NCBI GenBank assembly: GCA_025055455.1
Contig: JANWXD010000006.1
Location: forward strand, 1 to 64,000
DNA length: 64,000 bases
DNA from: Bryobacteraceae bacterium
GTDB taxonomy: Bacteria > Acidobacteriota > Terriglobia > Bryobacterales > Bryobacteraceae
Direction of reading: 5' to 3'
Made by a program: the position numbers and the translations under genes. This document shows positions 1 to 8,707 of the stretch, in pieces; positions within the stretch are counted from its first letter, which is position 1; every line of letters starts with the position of its first letter. The notes beneath the pieces were generated by a model, which was not told the DNA's origin, made no database searches, and was given only the letters and a program-made list of their open reading frames with translations.

Positions 1-3000
1 CCGGTTTGGAACGTCGTGACGCCGTTGATGCCCCAACCGGAAATCAACTTGTCGGCTGCGCCGGTGACGCCGCTGGCGAAGCGCTGCCCTTTGCCAAACG
101 GCAGATCCAGCACATAGCTGATCACGAGGCGGTGCCGCACGTCGTAGTTGGCCAGCGACCGCTCGAGCCGGAGATTGTTGTTGTTCTGCGCCGCGAACCC
201 CCCGCCGGGTTCCAACCACCCCGTGAGCGTGTCCGTGTCGCTGATCAACTTCGCCCAGGTGTAGGCGAGCAGAACGCTACCTCCTTGGCTGAAGCGCTTT
301 TCGCTTTTCACCTGCAATGAGTGGTAAATCGAGTTGCGGTTGGCCGGAGCGCCGATCGCCACGCTGGTGTGGTGCGGAAAAGGCCGCAGCAACTGGCCGA
401 GCGCCACCGTGCGCGCCGCCAACGCCCCCGTCGTGATCTGCCCGAAGAACGGATTGTCCACCTGGCGCTGCAAGTCGGCGCCGAGGCTGAGGAACTGATC
501 CGGCAGTTGGTTGATCTGTTGCGTGTAGGCGGGCAGGTGCGTCCCTTTCGAGCCCGCATAGGCCGCCTCGACGACTGCACCGGAGGGGATCTCGCGCTGA
601 ATGCTGAAGTTCCACTGCTGCACGGTCGGATATGGATCGCCCGGAAGTGGCCCCTGGATGCCTACCCCCGCAAAGAACCGGCCCACGTCCTGACTGCGCC
701 CCGGCGCAGGGAGCAAGCCGTTCGGAAACGGGTTGCTCAACACGTTGGCGGGCGTCAGCGAGCCGTCCAGCGTGCCGACAAACGGGTTGTTAAAGCCGTT
801 CACCAAATCGTTGTTCGGACTGATGGCGAAGACCACGTCGTTGCCGACGAAGAACAGGCCATAGCCGGCGCGGATCACCGTCTTGCTGAACGCGCGCCAC
901 GCCAGACCCGCGCGCGGGGCAAACAGGTGATACATGTTCGTGTTGTTGCGGCTGGGATGGTCCGGCGAGTTGACCAGCGCCAACCGTCCCAGGAGCTGTC
1001 TGCCGTCCGGCCCGACGATCGGGCTCGGGGCCCGCGGCAACAGCACGGTCATCCGGTCGAAGCGCTCCGACCACGGCCCCGGCCCCTCGTACCGCAATCC
1101 GAGGTTCAGCGTAAGCCGGCTGGTCAACTGGATCGTGTCGCTCGCGTAGATGGAGCGGTAGATCTGCTGCCCGGCGACGAGGGCCGCCTGGCGCAAGCCG
1201 CCGCCGGTGCCGTAGCCCAACAAGAATGAGGCGAAACCGTTGCCGCCCGATGCCGTGAACGGATTCTGGGCGGTGAACAACGCGTCGAAATCGAAAGCTC
1301 CGCTGGGATTGTTCTCCTGGTAATAGTTGTGCGTCAGCCGGCGAACCTCCGCGCCGAATTTCCACGTGTGCCGCCCGGCTATCTTGGTCAGCGACGGAAC
1401 GATCGAATAGCTGTCGTTGCGGGCGATGATGCGGCTGCCCGTGCCGTTGGTGGCGAACACGTCGTTGTAGCCCTGCACGCGCGGAATGGGTTGGACGCGG
1501 AAGACCACTTGACGGTTCAACTCCGAGGGCCAGCCCAGTTGCGTGAGGTCATAGCCCAGCGTTTCCGGCGTCCGGTCGTAGGAGAAGCGCAGAAAAGCCA
1601 GGCGGACGTCCAGCACCGTCGTGGGGCTCACGGTGTAGGTATCCGCCAGGACCACTTGATCGGTCACGAAGGTCTCCGTGCACCGGTCGACGCAGGTCTT
1701 TGTCCTGTAAGGGTCGATCGGCAGGTTCAGGTTGGTCCAGCGAGTGAAGCGGCCGAAGATGCGCTGCTTGTCGCTCGCCGTGTAATCAATCCGGCCCGTG
1801 CCCTGGTCGTTGTTGCCGCCCACGCTGGCATTGGTCGTAAAGTTGTTCACCGCCGTAAACGGCAAGCCGGGACCGTTCGGCAAGGCCCACAACGGGATCA
1901 TGGCCCGGGCGGCTCGATCGATCCGGCTGTTTGGAATCGTGTTGTTCGGGAAGGGCTGCCGCGTGATGATTTCGCGGCCGCTTGCGTCAAAGCCGCACGG
2001 GGCATTACCCAGGCGGCCGCAAGTGGTCAGGGGGTCGTAGATCGGCACCAGGGCGCCCGTTGCCGTGCGCACATTGGAAAAATCGCCGCGGCGCATCGCT
2101 TCGGTGGGAACGGTGTAGGTAAACGATTGGCCCTGCCGCAAGCGGAATCCCTCATAGGATCCGAAGAAGAAAAGGCGGTCCCTCAGGATGGGCCCACCTA
2201 AGTTGGCGCCGAACTGGTTCTGGGTGAACGCCGGCCGTTCGATGCCGCTGCGATTGTTGAAGAACGTGTTCGCGTTGAGCACCTTGTTGCGAAGGAATTC
2301 GTAAACGGTTCCGTGGAAGTTGTTGGTGCCGGACTTGGTGGTGAGGTTGATTACGCCGCCGGCGAAACGCCCGAATTCGGCCCCCAGGCTATTCGTCTGA
2401 ACGCGAAATTCCTGGATGGAGTCCTGGGTCGGCACCAGCGCGGTCAAGTTGATATAGCTGACATTGACCGGGCCCCCGTCCAGATAGGCAGCGCTCTGAT
2501 TCGCCTGCCCCCCGCCAATCTGGTAGTTGCCCCAAGCAAACGGGTTGGTGCCGGTGGGATTTTGCATGGACTGGCCCTGGGGCACGACGCCAGGCACCAG
2601 AGTCACCAGATTCAGCACGTTCCGGCCGTTCAGCGGCATCTCGAGCACCTTGCGCGCCTCGACCACTTGCCCGAGGGACGCATTCTCGGTCTGCATCAGC
2701 GGGGTCTCCGCAGAAACTTCTACCGTCTGGGTCACCTCTCCGACCTCGAGGGTGACATCGATGCGCACAGCCGACTGGACCTCGACCAAGACCGGCTCCC
2801 GGGTCAGGCGCTTGAAGCCGTCTTTCTGGAGGTCCAGGCGATAGCGGCCCGGCACCAGATTGACAAACAAGTAGTTGCCCTGCGCGTCCGTTCGCATGGC
2901 GCGACGCTCCGCCGTACCGATGTTGGTCAGCACGACGTTGACCTCAGGCACCACCGCGCCCGTGGGATCCGTGACGGTGCCCACGACCGAGCCATAGAAC

Positions 3001-3062
3001 GTCTGCGCCGCGACCGGCGCGGCCAGCAGCAAAACCACAGTCGCTACGAACACAAGGCGCAT
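1..3062 (-). CDS. TonB-dependent receptor, Oar-like (C-terminus beyond window)
   Basis: Outer-membrane beta-barrel of the Oar/carboxypeptidase-regulatory-like TonB receptor type; substrate unknown. The gene reads leftward and stays open to the window edge, so about 1,020 codons are visible and the C-terminal barrel end is missing. It begins with a signal peptide (MRLVFVATVVLLLAAPVAAQ), then a beta-sandwich repeat (GTVTDPTGAVVPEVNV..., about residues 25-105), a plug with LNGRNVLNLVTLVPGV and a TKSGTNNFHGTVYEFLRN motif, then a long barrel. The start at 3062 has GGAGGGG just upstream. In-frame ATGs at 3080 and 3089 are possible but lie almost at the predicted transcription start. Divergent from the CRTAC1 gene. 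Family confident, ligand not inferable. Confidence 0.93.
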   Translation of the reverse strand, partial: MRLVFVATVVLLLAAPVAAQTFYGSVVGTVTDPTGAVVPEVNVVLTNIGTAERRAMRTDAQGNYLFVNLVPGRYRLDLQKDGFKRLTREPVLVEVQSAVRIDVTLEVGEVTQTVEVSAETPLMQTENASLGQVVEARKVLEMPLNGRNVLNLVTLVPGVVPQGQSMQNPTGTNPFAWGNYQIGGGQANQSAAYLDGGPVNVSYINLTALVPTQDSIQEFRVQTNSLGAEFGRFAGGVINLTTKSGTNNFHGTVYEFLRNKVLNANTFFNNRSGIERPAFTQNQFGANLGGPILRDRLFFFGSYEGFRLRQGQSFTYTVPTEAMRRGDFSNVRTATGALVPIYDPLTTCGRLGNAPCGFDASGREIITRQPFPNNTIPNSRIDRAARAMIPLWALPNGPGLPFTAVNNFTTNASVGGNNDQGTGRIDYTASDKQRIFGRFTRWTNLNLPIDPYRTKTCVDRCTETFVTDQVVLADTYTVSPTTVLDVRLAFLRFSYDRTPETLGYDLTQLGWPSELNRQVVFRVQPIPRVQGYNDVFATNGTGSRIIARNDSYSIVPSLTKIAGRHTWKFGAEVRRLTHNYYQENNPSGAFDFDALFTAQNPFTASGGNGFASFLLGYGTGGGLRQAALVAGQQIYRSIYASDTIQLTSRLTLNLGLRYEGPGPWSERFDRMTVLLPRAPSPIVGPDGRQLLGRLALVNSPDHPSRNNTNMYHLFAPRAGLAWRAFSKTVIRAGYGLFFVGNDVVFAISPNNDLVNGFNNPFVGTLDGSLTPANVLSNPFPNGLLPAPGRSQDVGRFFAGVGIQGPLPGDPYPTVQQWNFSIQREIPSGAVVEAAYAGSKGTHLPAYTQQINQLPDQFLSLGADLQRQVDNPFFGQITTGALAARTVALGQLLRPFPHHTSVAIGAPANRNSIYHSLQVKSEKRFSQGGSVLLAYTWAKLISDTDTLTGWLEPGGGFAAQNNNNLRLERSLANYDVRHRLVISYVLDLPFGKGQRFASGVTGAADKLISGWGINGVTTFQT

Positions 3063-3097
3063 AGCCCCTCCGCGAAGCATGGATTTCATGGCGACGG

Positions 3098-3126
3098 ATG
3101 CTATCATAGGTGGCGTCCGAAGTCAA
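3098..3126 (-). promoter_or_regulatory. Putative promoter of the Oar-like receptor
   Basis: On the minus strand TTGACT (3126-3121) and TAGCAT (3103-3098) are separated by exactly 17 bases. The predicted transcript would start near 3091, leaving a leader of about 28 bases that contains the GGAGGGG ribosome site before the ATG at 3062. This supports that start over the upstream in-frame ATGs. Recognised by consensus only. Confidence 0.5.
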
Positions 3127-3148
3127 GGGAACGGGCGAAAAATTTTTC

Positions 3149-4741
3149 ATGCACGCGCCTTGCGTCGGTATCCTGTTGGGAGCCATGCAGTTAGTCTGCA
3201 CGGAGGGGCTGAACTTTGTGCTCCGGCACTCCCCGACCGCGCAAAAGTATCTCGTCGAGACGATGACCGGCGGTGTCGCGCTGCTGGACTACGACCGCGA
3301 TGGCAGGCTGGATCTTTTCCTGGTCAACGGCGGCAAGCTGGACGACGCGGTGCGGCCGCCCCTGCGGTTGGCGCGCCACCATCCGAACTACTGGAACCGC
3401 CTGTACCGCCAGCAGCCGGACGGGCAGTTCATTGACGTCACCGTCAAGGCTGGACTGGCGCGCGCCGGCGAGTCGAACTACGGCATGGGAACGGCGGTCG
3501 GAGATTACAACAATGACGGATATCCGGACCTTTATGTCACTAACTTCGGCCACAATCAACTCTATCGCAACAATGGCGACGGCACCTTCACCGACGTAAC
3601 GGCGGAGGCGGGAGTTCACGGCGGGGGCTGGTCCGTTTCCGCCGGTTTTTTCGATTATGACCGCGACGGCTGGCTCGACCTGTTCGTCAGCCGTTATCTG
3701 GACTGGGATTTCACCCGGAATCTCCACTGCGGAACTCCCTTTCGAGCCTACTGCCGGCCCGACCGCTACCACGGCACGACGAACCTGCTGTATCGCAACT
3801 TAGGCAACGGGCGCTTCCAGGACGTCAGCCAGCAAGCCGGCATCGCCACACCTGTCGGAAAAGGGATGGGGGTCGCCTTCCTGGATTACGACCGCGACGG
3901 CTTTCCGGACATCTTTGTCTCGAACGACGGCATGGAGCAGTTTCTCTATCGAAACCTGGGCGACGGCCGCTTTCAGGAAGTGGCGTTGGAAGCGGGCGCG
4001 GCTTTGAGCGACGATGGAAGGCCGTACGCGGGCATGGGCGTCGCCGCCGGCGATTACGACAACGATGGGTGGCCGGACGTCCTGGTGACGAATCTGGCCC
4101 TCGAGCACTGGGCCCTGTATCGCAACGAGGGGCAGGGCCGGTTCCGCTACGTCAGCCGGGAGACCGGTCTTGCCGCCATCAGCGCCTCCAGCTCCGGCTG
4201 GGGCGCCGGGCTGTACGATTTCGACAACGACGGATGGAAGGACCTATTCGTGGCTCGCAGCCACGTGCTCGACAACGTCGAGAGGATTCACTCCGGGCTG
4301 CGGTACAAAGAACCGGCCGGACTGCTGTGGAACCGCGGCGGGCGGTTCGTGCTGGAAGACCTCAAGGGCGCGCCCGCCGTGGCCGGGCGCGGCGCAGCGT
4401 TTGGCGACCTGAACAACGATGGGGCGATGGATGTCGTGATGACCGCTCTCGGCGAGCGGCCTCAGATCTTCCTGAACCGGCGCCGCGGCAACCACTGGCT
4501 CACGGTGCGGTTGGTCGGCACGCGGAGCAATCGCGACGGCTTGGGCGCCAAGGTCCGCGTCGCCGGCCAGTGGGCCGAGGCGACCACCGCCGGTAGTTAC
4601 CTTTCCGCCAGTGACGCGCGGGTGCACTTCGGTTTGGGCGAACGCGCGCGGGTCGACGTCGAGATCGAGTGGCCCAGCGGCCGGCGTCAGCTTCTGGCGG
4701 GCGTCGCCGCAAACCAGATCCTGGAGGTGCGTGAACCGTGA
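3149..4741 (+). CDS. CRTAC1 family protein with FG-GAP/VCBS repeats and ASPIC/UnbV domain
   Basis: Probable beta-propeller protein of about 530 residues. Repeated Asp-rich calcium-type blades (DYDRDGRLDLF, DYNNDGYPDLY, DYDRDGWLDLF, DYDRDGFPDIF, DYDNDGWPDVL, DFDNDGWKDLF, DLNNDGAMDVV) run through residues 35-430. The C-terminus (about 450-530: NHWLTVRLVG..., SYLSASDARVHFGLG, WPSGRR) is an ASPIC/UnbV module. These are known from secreted eukaryotic CRTAC1 and abundant bacterial relatives; the biochemical role is not established. The start is uncertain: the ATG at 3149 gives only a short hydrophobic stretch, a poor signal peptide; a GTG at 3110 is also in frame. Its stop overlaps the start of the next TPR gene, so the two are probably translated together. 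Confidence 0.88.
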   Translation: MHAPCVGILLGAMQLVCTEGLNFVLRHSPTAQKYLVETMTGGVALLDYDRDGRLDLFLVNGGKLDDAVRPPLRLARHHPNYWNRLYRQQPDGQFIDVTVKAGLARAGESNYGMGTAVGDYNNDGYPDLYVTNFGHNQLYRNNGDGTFTDVTAEAGVHGGGWSVSAGFFDYDRDGWLDLFVSRYLDWDFTRNLHCGTPFRAYCRPDRYHGTTNLLYRNLGNGRFQDVSQQAGIATPVGKGMGVAFLDYDRDGFPDIFVSNDGMEQFLYRNLGDGRFQEVALEAGAALSDDGRPYAGMGVAAGDYDNDGWPDVLVTNLALEHWALYRNEGQGRFRYVSRETGLAAISASSSGWGAGLYDFDNDGWKDLFVARSHVLDNVERIHSGLRYKEPAGLLWNRGGRFVLEDLKGAPAVAGRGAAFGDLNNDGAMDVVMTALGERPQIFLNRRRGNHWLTVRLVGTRSNRDGLGAKVRVAGQWAEATTAGSYLSASDARVHFGLGERARVDVEIEWPSGRRQLLAGVAANQILEVREP

Positions 4742-5811
4742 CAACTTGCCTGCTGGCGCTTGCCGTTGCGCTCGGCGCGCAAGCGCCCCAATCCAGCCTG
4801 CGCGAGCTGGCGGAAGCGGGAATGAAAGCCAAACAGGCAGGCGACCTGGCGGCGGCGATTCGCGCCTTCGAACAAGTGGCGGCCCTGGCGCCGGAGCTGG
4901 CGGCGGCGCACGTGAACCTTGGCGCTGCCCTCTTGGAGGCCCAGCAGTACGACAAGGCGGTCCTCTCTTTGCGCCGGGCCCTGGCGCTAGATTCCGGCCT
5001 TCCGGGAGCGCATGCCATGCTCGGCACGGCTCTGCTCATTCAGGGTTACGCTGCCGAGGCGATTCCCCATCTAGAACGGGCGCAAAGCTGGGACCTGCTC
5101 GGCGTGGCCTTGCTCGAGTCCGGCCGCACGGCGGAGGCGATCCCAGCCCTCGAGAAGGCCGCCACCCAACGCCCGGACGACCCCGACCTGCTGTATTACC
5201 TGGGGCGCGCCCACAGCCAGCTGTCCCGGCAGTTGTTCGACCGCTTGCTCGAGGCGCATCCGGATTCCGCCCGGGCCCACCAGCTCCTCGGCGAGGCGCA
5301 CCAGGCGGCGGGCAACCGTGAGCTTGCCGAAAGGCAACTTCGCGCGGCCCTCGAGCGCCGCCGCAATCTGCCCGGAGCGCACTTGGCTTTGGGCGAGCTC
5401 TATGAAAGCGCAGGCGATTACCGGCGGGCCGAACGTGAGTACCGCACCGAAGCGGAAATGCGTCCCGGCGACGCCCGGGCGGCGATGAAACTCGGCAGCG
5501 TGCTGCTGAACCAAGGCCGAGTCGAGGAGGCGCTTCAGTGGCTGCAACGGGCCGATCGCCTCCGCCCCGGCGTGCCCGAAACGCAGCTCCCATTAGCCCG
5601 CGCATGGGTCTCCGCGGGGCGGTTAGAGGAAGCCGAGAAGACCCTCAAAAAAGTGCTCGAGCAAGAGACGGACGCCCGACTGGCCGAATCCGCCTCGTTT
5701 CAGCTTTATCAGGTCCTCCAGCGACAGGGTCGGACGCAAGAGGCCCAGCGGGAACTCGAACGCTACCGCCGCATCCGCGCCGGACGGCCTCCCGCCGCGG
5801 CAGCGAAATAA
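4738..5811 (+). CDS. Exported TPR-repeat protein
   Basis: A 357-residue protein with a GTG start overlapping the stop of the CRTAC1 gene by 4 bases. A short N-terminal hydrophobic segment (CLLALAVALGAQA) looks like a signal peptide. The rest is about eight tetratricopeptide repeats (for example AHVNLGAALLEAQQYDKAV, LAGALDSG-like helices, AHLALGELYESAGDYRRAE, AAMKLGSVLLNQGRVEEAL). TPR arrays are protein-protein interaction scaffolds; the coupling to a CRTAC1 protein, common in acidobacteria, suggests that they work together in the periplasm or at the surface. No catalytic motif. The gene ends 7 bases before the convergent hpnD stop. Confidence 0.85.
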   Translation: MTTCLLALAVALGAQAPQSSLRELAEAGMKAKQAGDLAAAIRAFEQVAALAPELAAAHVNLGAALLEAQQYDKAVLSLRRALALDSGLPGAHAMLGTALLIQGYAAEAIPHLERAQSWDLLGVALLESGRTAEAIPALEKAATQRPDDPDLLYYLGRAHSQLSRQLFDRLLEAHPDSARAHQLLGEAHQAAGNRELAERQLRAALERRRNLPGAHLALGELYESAGDYRRAEREYRTEAEMRPGDARAAMKLGSVLLNQGRVEEALQWLQRADRLRPGVPETQLPLARAWVSAGRLEEAEKTLKKVLEQETDARLAESASFQLYQVLQRQGRTQEAQRELERYRRIRAGRPPAAAAK

Positions 5812-5818
5812 ACAGACG

Positions 5819-6721
5819 CTAGGGGGCGCCCGCGCCGCGACCCGTGTTTGCCCATGACCCCCCACTCCGCTGCCATTGCCTTCCCCACATCGCTTGCGCC
5901 ACGATCCACGACTTCTCCCAGGCCGGCAACCGGATTCGGCGGGCCATCACGTCGAAATCCGACCGCTCGATCCGCTCGAGAAGCTTGCGGTAGATCGCGA
6001 TCAGGGCCCAGAGGGCAGCACGACCCTCGGGGGCGACCGCCCCGATGAGCGGGGCGGACTCGCGATAATACCACGCGGCTCGCACCGCCTGGCGCCGCAA
6101 TACCTCCACCACCGCGGGCGTGCGCCGTCCGGCCAGCACATCCTCGGCCCGGGCGCCTGCATGGGCCAGGTCCTCTTCCGGAAGGTAAATCCGGCCTCGT
6201 AAAGCGTCCTCCCGCACGTCCCGCAATATATTGGTAAGCTGGAACGCCACGCCGCACTTCTCCGCTAGCGCCAGCGCCTGAGCCGATTCGAATCCCAGCA
6301 CGTGCACAAGCGACAGGCCGGGGACCGAAGCGACTTGGTAGCAATAGCGGTACAATTCCTCGAACGTCGCCATTCTTCGGGGCCGCAAATCGCCCGCCAC
6401 GCCCTCCAACACTTCGTAGAAATAGTGGCGCGGAATTCGATAGCGCCGCACCGTGTCGGCGAACGCCGGCCACAGCGGTCCCGGCGGCGAGCGGCCTTCG
6501 AGAGCCTGCTCCATGTCCCGCCGCCAGGCCGCCAGCGCCGCAGCCGCATCCGCCCCCGGTTCGTCCGTCAGATCGTCGCACCGCCGCATGAAGGCGTAAA
6601 GGGCGCAGACGGCGTCGCGCTGGGGCGACGGAAGGAGCCAGAAGGAGTAATAAAAGTTCCGCGCCCGGCGTCTCGCCAGGCGCCGGCACCACGCGTACGA
6701 CTGCGCCACCGAGTCCTTCAT
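5819..6721 (-). CDS. hpnD: Presqualene diphosphate synthase HpnD
   Basis: Head-to-head condensing enzyme that joins two farnesyl diphosphates into presqualene diphosphate, the first step of the HpnCDE route to squalene. 300 residues, the usual family length. Both Asp-rich magnesium/diphosphate motifs are present: DDLTD at 49-53 and the second Asp pair in NILRDVRED (D168, D172), followed by RGRIYLP. The ATG at 6721 overlaps the hpnC stop by 4 bases, so translation is probably coupled. The open frame continues upstream to 7396 but that part is antisense-like sequence over hpnC. Last gene of the hopanoid operon. HpnD rather than HpnC is chosen from the NFYYSFWLLP and LTNILRDV signatures and the gene order. 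Confidence 0.9.
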   Translation of the reverse strand: MKDSVAQSYAWCRRLARRRARNFYYSFWLLPSPQRDAVCALYAFMRRCDDLTDEPGADAAAALAAWRRDMEQALEGRSPPGPLWPAFADTVRRYRIPRHYFYEVLEGVAGDLRPRRMATFEELYRYCYQVASVPGLSLVHVLGFESAQALALAEKCGVAFQLTNILRDVREDALRGRIYLPEEDLAHAGARAEDVLAGRRTPAVVEVLRRQAVRAAWYYRESAPLIGAVAPEGRAALWALIAIYRKLLERIERSDFDVMARRIRLPAWEKSWIVAQAMWGRQWQRSGGSWANTGRGAGAP

Positions 6722-7632
6722 GCGGCCTGCCACAGCGCCGTCCGCGCCACCGTGCGCACCAACAACCACGCCCGCTCGGGGCGGGAGATCCGGGGACGCC
6801 GCACGAAGACGTCGTAACCTTGCGCGGCGATCTTGTCGAGAATCCTGAGCCCGCCCTGGGTGAACAGTTCGATGTCCACGGCAAGCCTTCGGTCCACCCG
6901 GCGCGCCAGCGGCAGTCCCTCGAGGAACAACCGCCGCGCAACTTCGGTCAGCTCCCGCAGGGCGGAGCGAAACTCCGCCGTGGCCCTCCGCGCCCAGACG
7001 TCCTCCAAGCGGCATCCATGGCGTTCCAAGACGCGCAGCGGCAAGTACAGCCTCCCCCGATCGAGATCCGCCCCGACATCCTGACAGAAGTTCGCTAACT
7101 GCAAGGCGGTGCAGGTCGAATCGGAAAGCTTCTGGCGCTCCGGATCGCAATACCCGCACAGGTGGAGCACCAGCCGTCCGACCGGATTGGCCGAACAGCG
7201 GCAGTAGTCGAACAGGTCGGGATAGTCCAGATAACACGTCACCGTCTGGTCTTGGATGAACGCCCGGATCAAATCCAGAAACGGCGGCTTGGGCAGGACG
7301 TGCCGTTCCAGCGTGGACCGCAGTGCGACGAACACCGGATGCGTCGCCCGGCCTGCGAACAGATCGTCCGTCTGCTGGCGCCACCACGCGAGCCACTTCA
7401 GGCTCTCGGCGGGATCGCCGAGTTCGTCGGCCAGGTCATCCGCCCAGCGGCAGAAGGCGTACACATTGAAAAAATCCTGGTGCAGTCGTCGCGGCAGCAG
7501 CAGGCTGGCGACGTGGAAGTTTTCATAGTGACGGCGCGCCAGCCAGCGGGTGTACGCCTCAGCCTCCCCCAGCGCCCACTCGCGACCGAGCGCTTCCGGC
7601 GATCGAAGGAACTCTCTGGGAACGAGAAACAC
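6718..7632 (-). CDS. hpnC: Hydroxysqualene synthase HpnC
   Basis: Squalene/phytoene synthase family member of 304 residues that in characterised systems converts presqualene diphosphate to hydroxysqualene. Motifs: ENFHVASLLLP near 38-47, first Asp motif DDLAD (65-69), second motif NFCQDVGAD (D185, D189) followed by RGRLYLP. The paired hpnC-hpnD arrangement is typical of hopanoid producers lacking a single-enzyme squalene synthase. The third member, hpnE (a flavin amine-oxidase-type hydroxysqualene dehydroxylase), is not found here; it must lie elsewhere or be replaced. A 34-base gap separates hpnC from the upstream dehydrogenase. Confidence 0.9.
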   Translation of the reverse strand: MFLVPREFLRSPEALGREWALGEAEAYTRWLARRHYENFHVASLLLPRRLHQDFFNVYAFCRWADDLADELGDPAESLKWLAWWRQQTDDLFAGRATHPVFVALRSTLERHVLPKPPFLDLIRAFIQDQTVTCYLDYPDLFDYCRCSANPVGRLVLHLCGYCDPERQKLSDSTCTALQLANFCQDVGADLDRGRLYLPLRVLERHGCRLEDVWARRATAEFRSALRELTEVARRLFLEGLPLARRVDRRLAVDIELFTQGGLRILDKIAAQGYDVFVRRPRISRPERAWLLVRTVARTALWQAA

Positions 7633-7666
7633 CGTGTGCGCCGCTCCCGAACTGTCTTCCCGAACT

Positions 7667-8707
7667 TCAGGGAATAATCGCCGTCTTCAAGTGCCCGTTG
7701 TGACTGGTGAGATACTGCATCACTTCCAGGAGATTGGCCAGGGGCTCCTCGCCCTTGACGAAATCCCGAGCCGTGATATAGCCCGCGTAGATCACCTCCA
7801 GCGCTCGCCGTACGTGAGCCGGGGTGTGGTGGAAGCTAGCCAGACAGCGGATCTCCGAGTAGTGCAGCAGTGCGGTGTCGAGCTGGATGCGTGTGTCGCT
7901 CGGGCAGCCACCGAAAAAGTTGACCCTGCCGCCACGCCGCACCAACTGCACCGCCAGTTCCCAGGTGGCGGGCGTTCCCACAGCTTCGATGGCGATGTCG
8001 GCGCCGCGTCCCGCCGTCAGGGCGCGCACCGCGCGCGGCACATCGAAGCCGCCTCCTGTCAGCAGCACCTCGTCCGCCCCTAACCGCTGCGCCCGCTCCA
8101 GTTGCTGGGACCGGCGTCCCACGGCGATGACTCGCGCTCCGTGAACCTTCGCCAGCCGCACGAACATGAGCCCGATGGGTCCCAGGCCGATCACCGCCAC
8201 CGTGTCGCCGCTTTGCACGCCGGTCTCTTCCAAGCCGCGCAGCACGCAGGCCAACGGCTCGGCCAGCGCCGCGTCTGTGTAGCCGATATGATCCGGAATC
8301 GGGTAAGTATTCTTGCAGACAATCCGGGCCGGGATGCGGATATATTCGGCGTAGGCGCCGTTGTTGAACAACAGGTCCTCGCAGAGATTCTCGTTGCCGC
8401 GCAGGCAGTAATAGCAGTTTTGGCAGGGGGCCGAGTTGGCGGCCACCACCCGCTGGCCCACGCGGAACTCACGCACTCCTTCGCCGACCGCCACCACGTC
8501 GCCCGCCAGCTCGTGGCCGAACACCGCCGGGGGCACAATCATCCGCGCATGATAGCCGCGCAGGAACACCTTGACGTCCGTCCCGCACGTTAGCGCCGCC
8601 TTGACCCGCACCAACAGCTCCCCCCGGCCGATCGAGGGAACCTCCACCGCCTCGACGCGCAAGTCCTCCTTGCCGTAGAGGACGGCGGCCATCATGTGTG
8701 TTTTCAC
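7667..8707 (-). CDS. Zinc-dependent medium-chain alcohol dehydrogenase in the hopanoid operon (A)
   Basis: A 346-residue MDR dehydrogenase of the sorbitol/threonine dehydrogenase type. Catalytic zinc ligands C41 and H65-E66 (GHE) and the four structural zinc cysteines C95, C98, C101, C109 are intact. The Rossmann motif is VIGLGPIGL, and strand beta-2 ends in VGRRS without an acidic residue, which usually favours NADP(H). The GTG at 8707 overlaps the stop of the preceding dehydrogenase as GTGA and has GGCGG before it; ATGs at 8695/8692 are alternatives. Its place between hpnG and hpnC suggests a role in hopanoid side-chain redox chemistry (inference). It could instead act on an unrelated polyol. 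Confidence 0.87.
   Translation of the reverse strand: MKTHMMAAVLYGKEDLRVEAVEVPSIGRGELLVRVKAALTCGTDVKVFLRGYHARMIVPPAVFGHELAGDVVAVGEGVREFRVGQRVVAANSAPCQNCYYCLRGNENLCEDLLFNNGAYAEYIRIPARIVCKNTYPIPDHIGYTDAALAEPLACVLRGLEETGVQSGDTVAVIGLGPIGLMFVRLAKVHGARVIAVGRRSQQLERAQRLGADEVLLTGGGFDVPRAVRALTAGRGADIAIEAVGTPATWELAVQLVRRGGRVNFFGGCPSDTRIQLDTALLHYSEIRCLASFHHTPAHVRRALEVIYAGYITARDFVKGEEPLANLLEVMQYLTSHNGHLKTAIIP

Noticed and set aside
321-3194. Several plus-strand open frames at the left edge
   Set aside because: The opposite strand carries an uninterrupted TonB receptor with signal peptide and plug motifs; the plus frames are its shadows.
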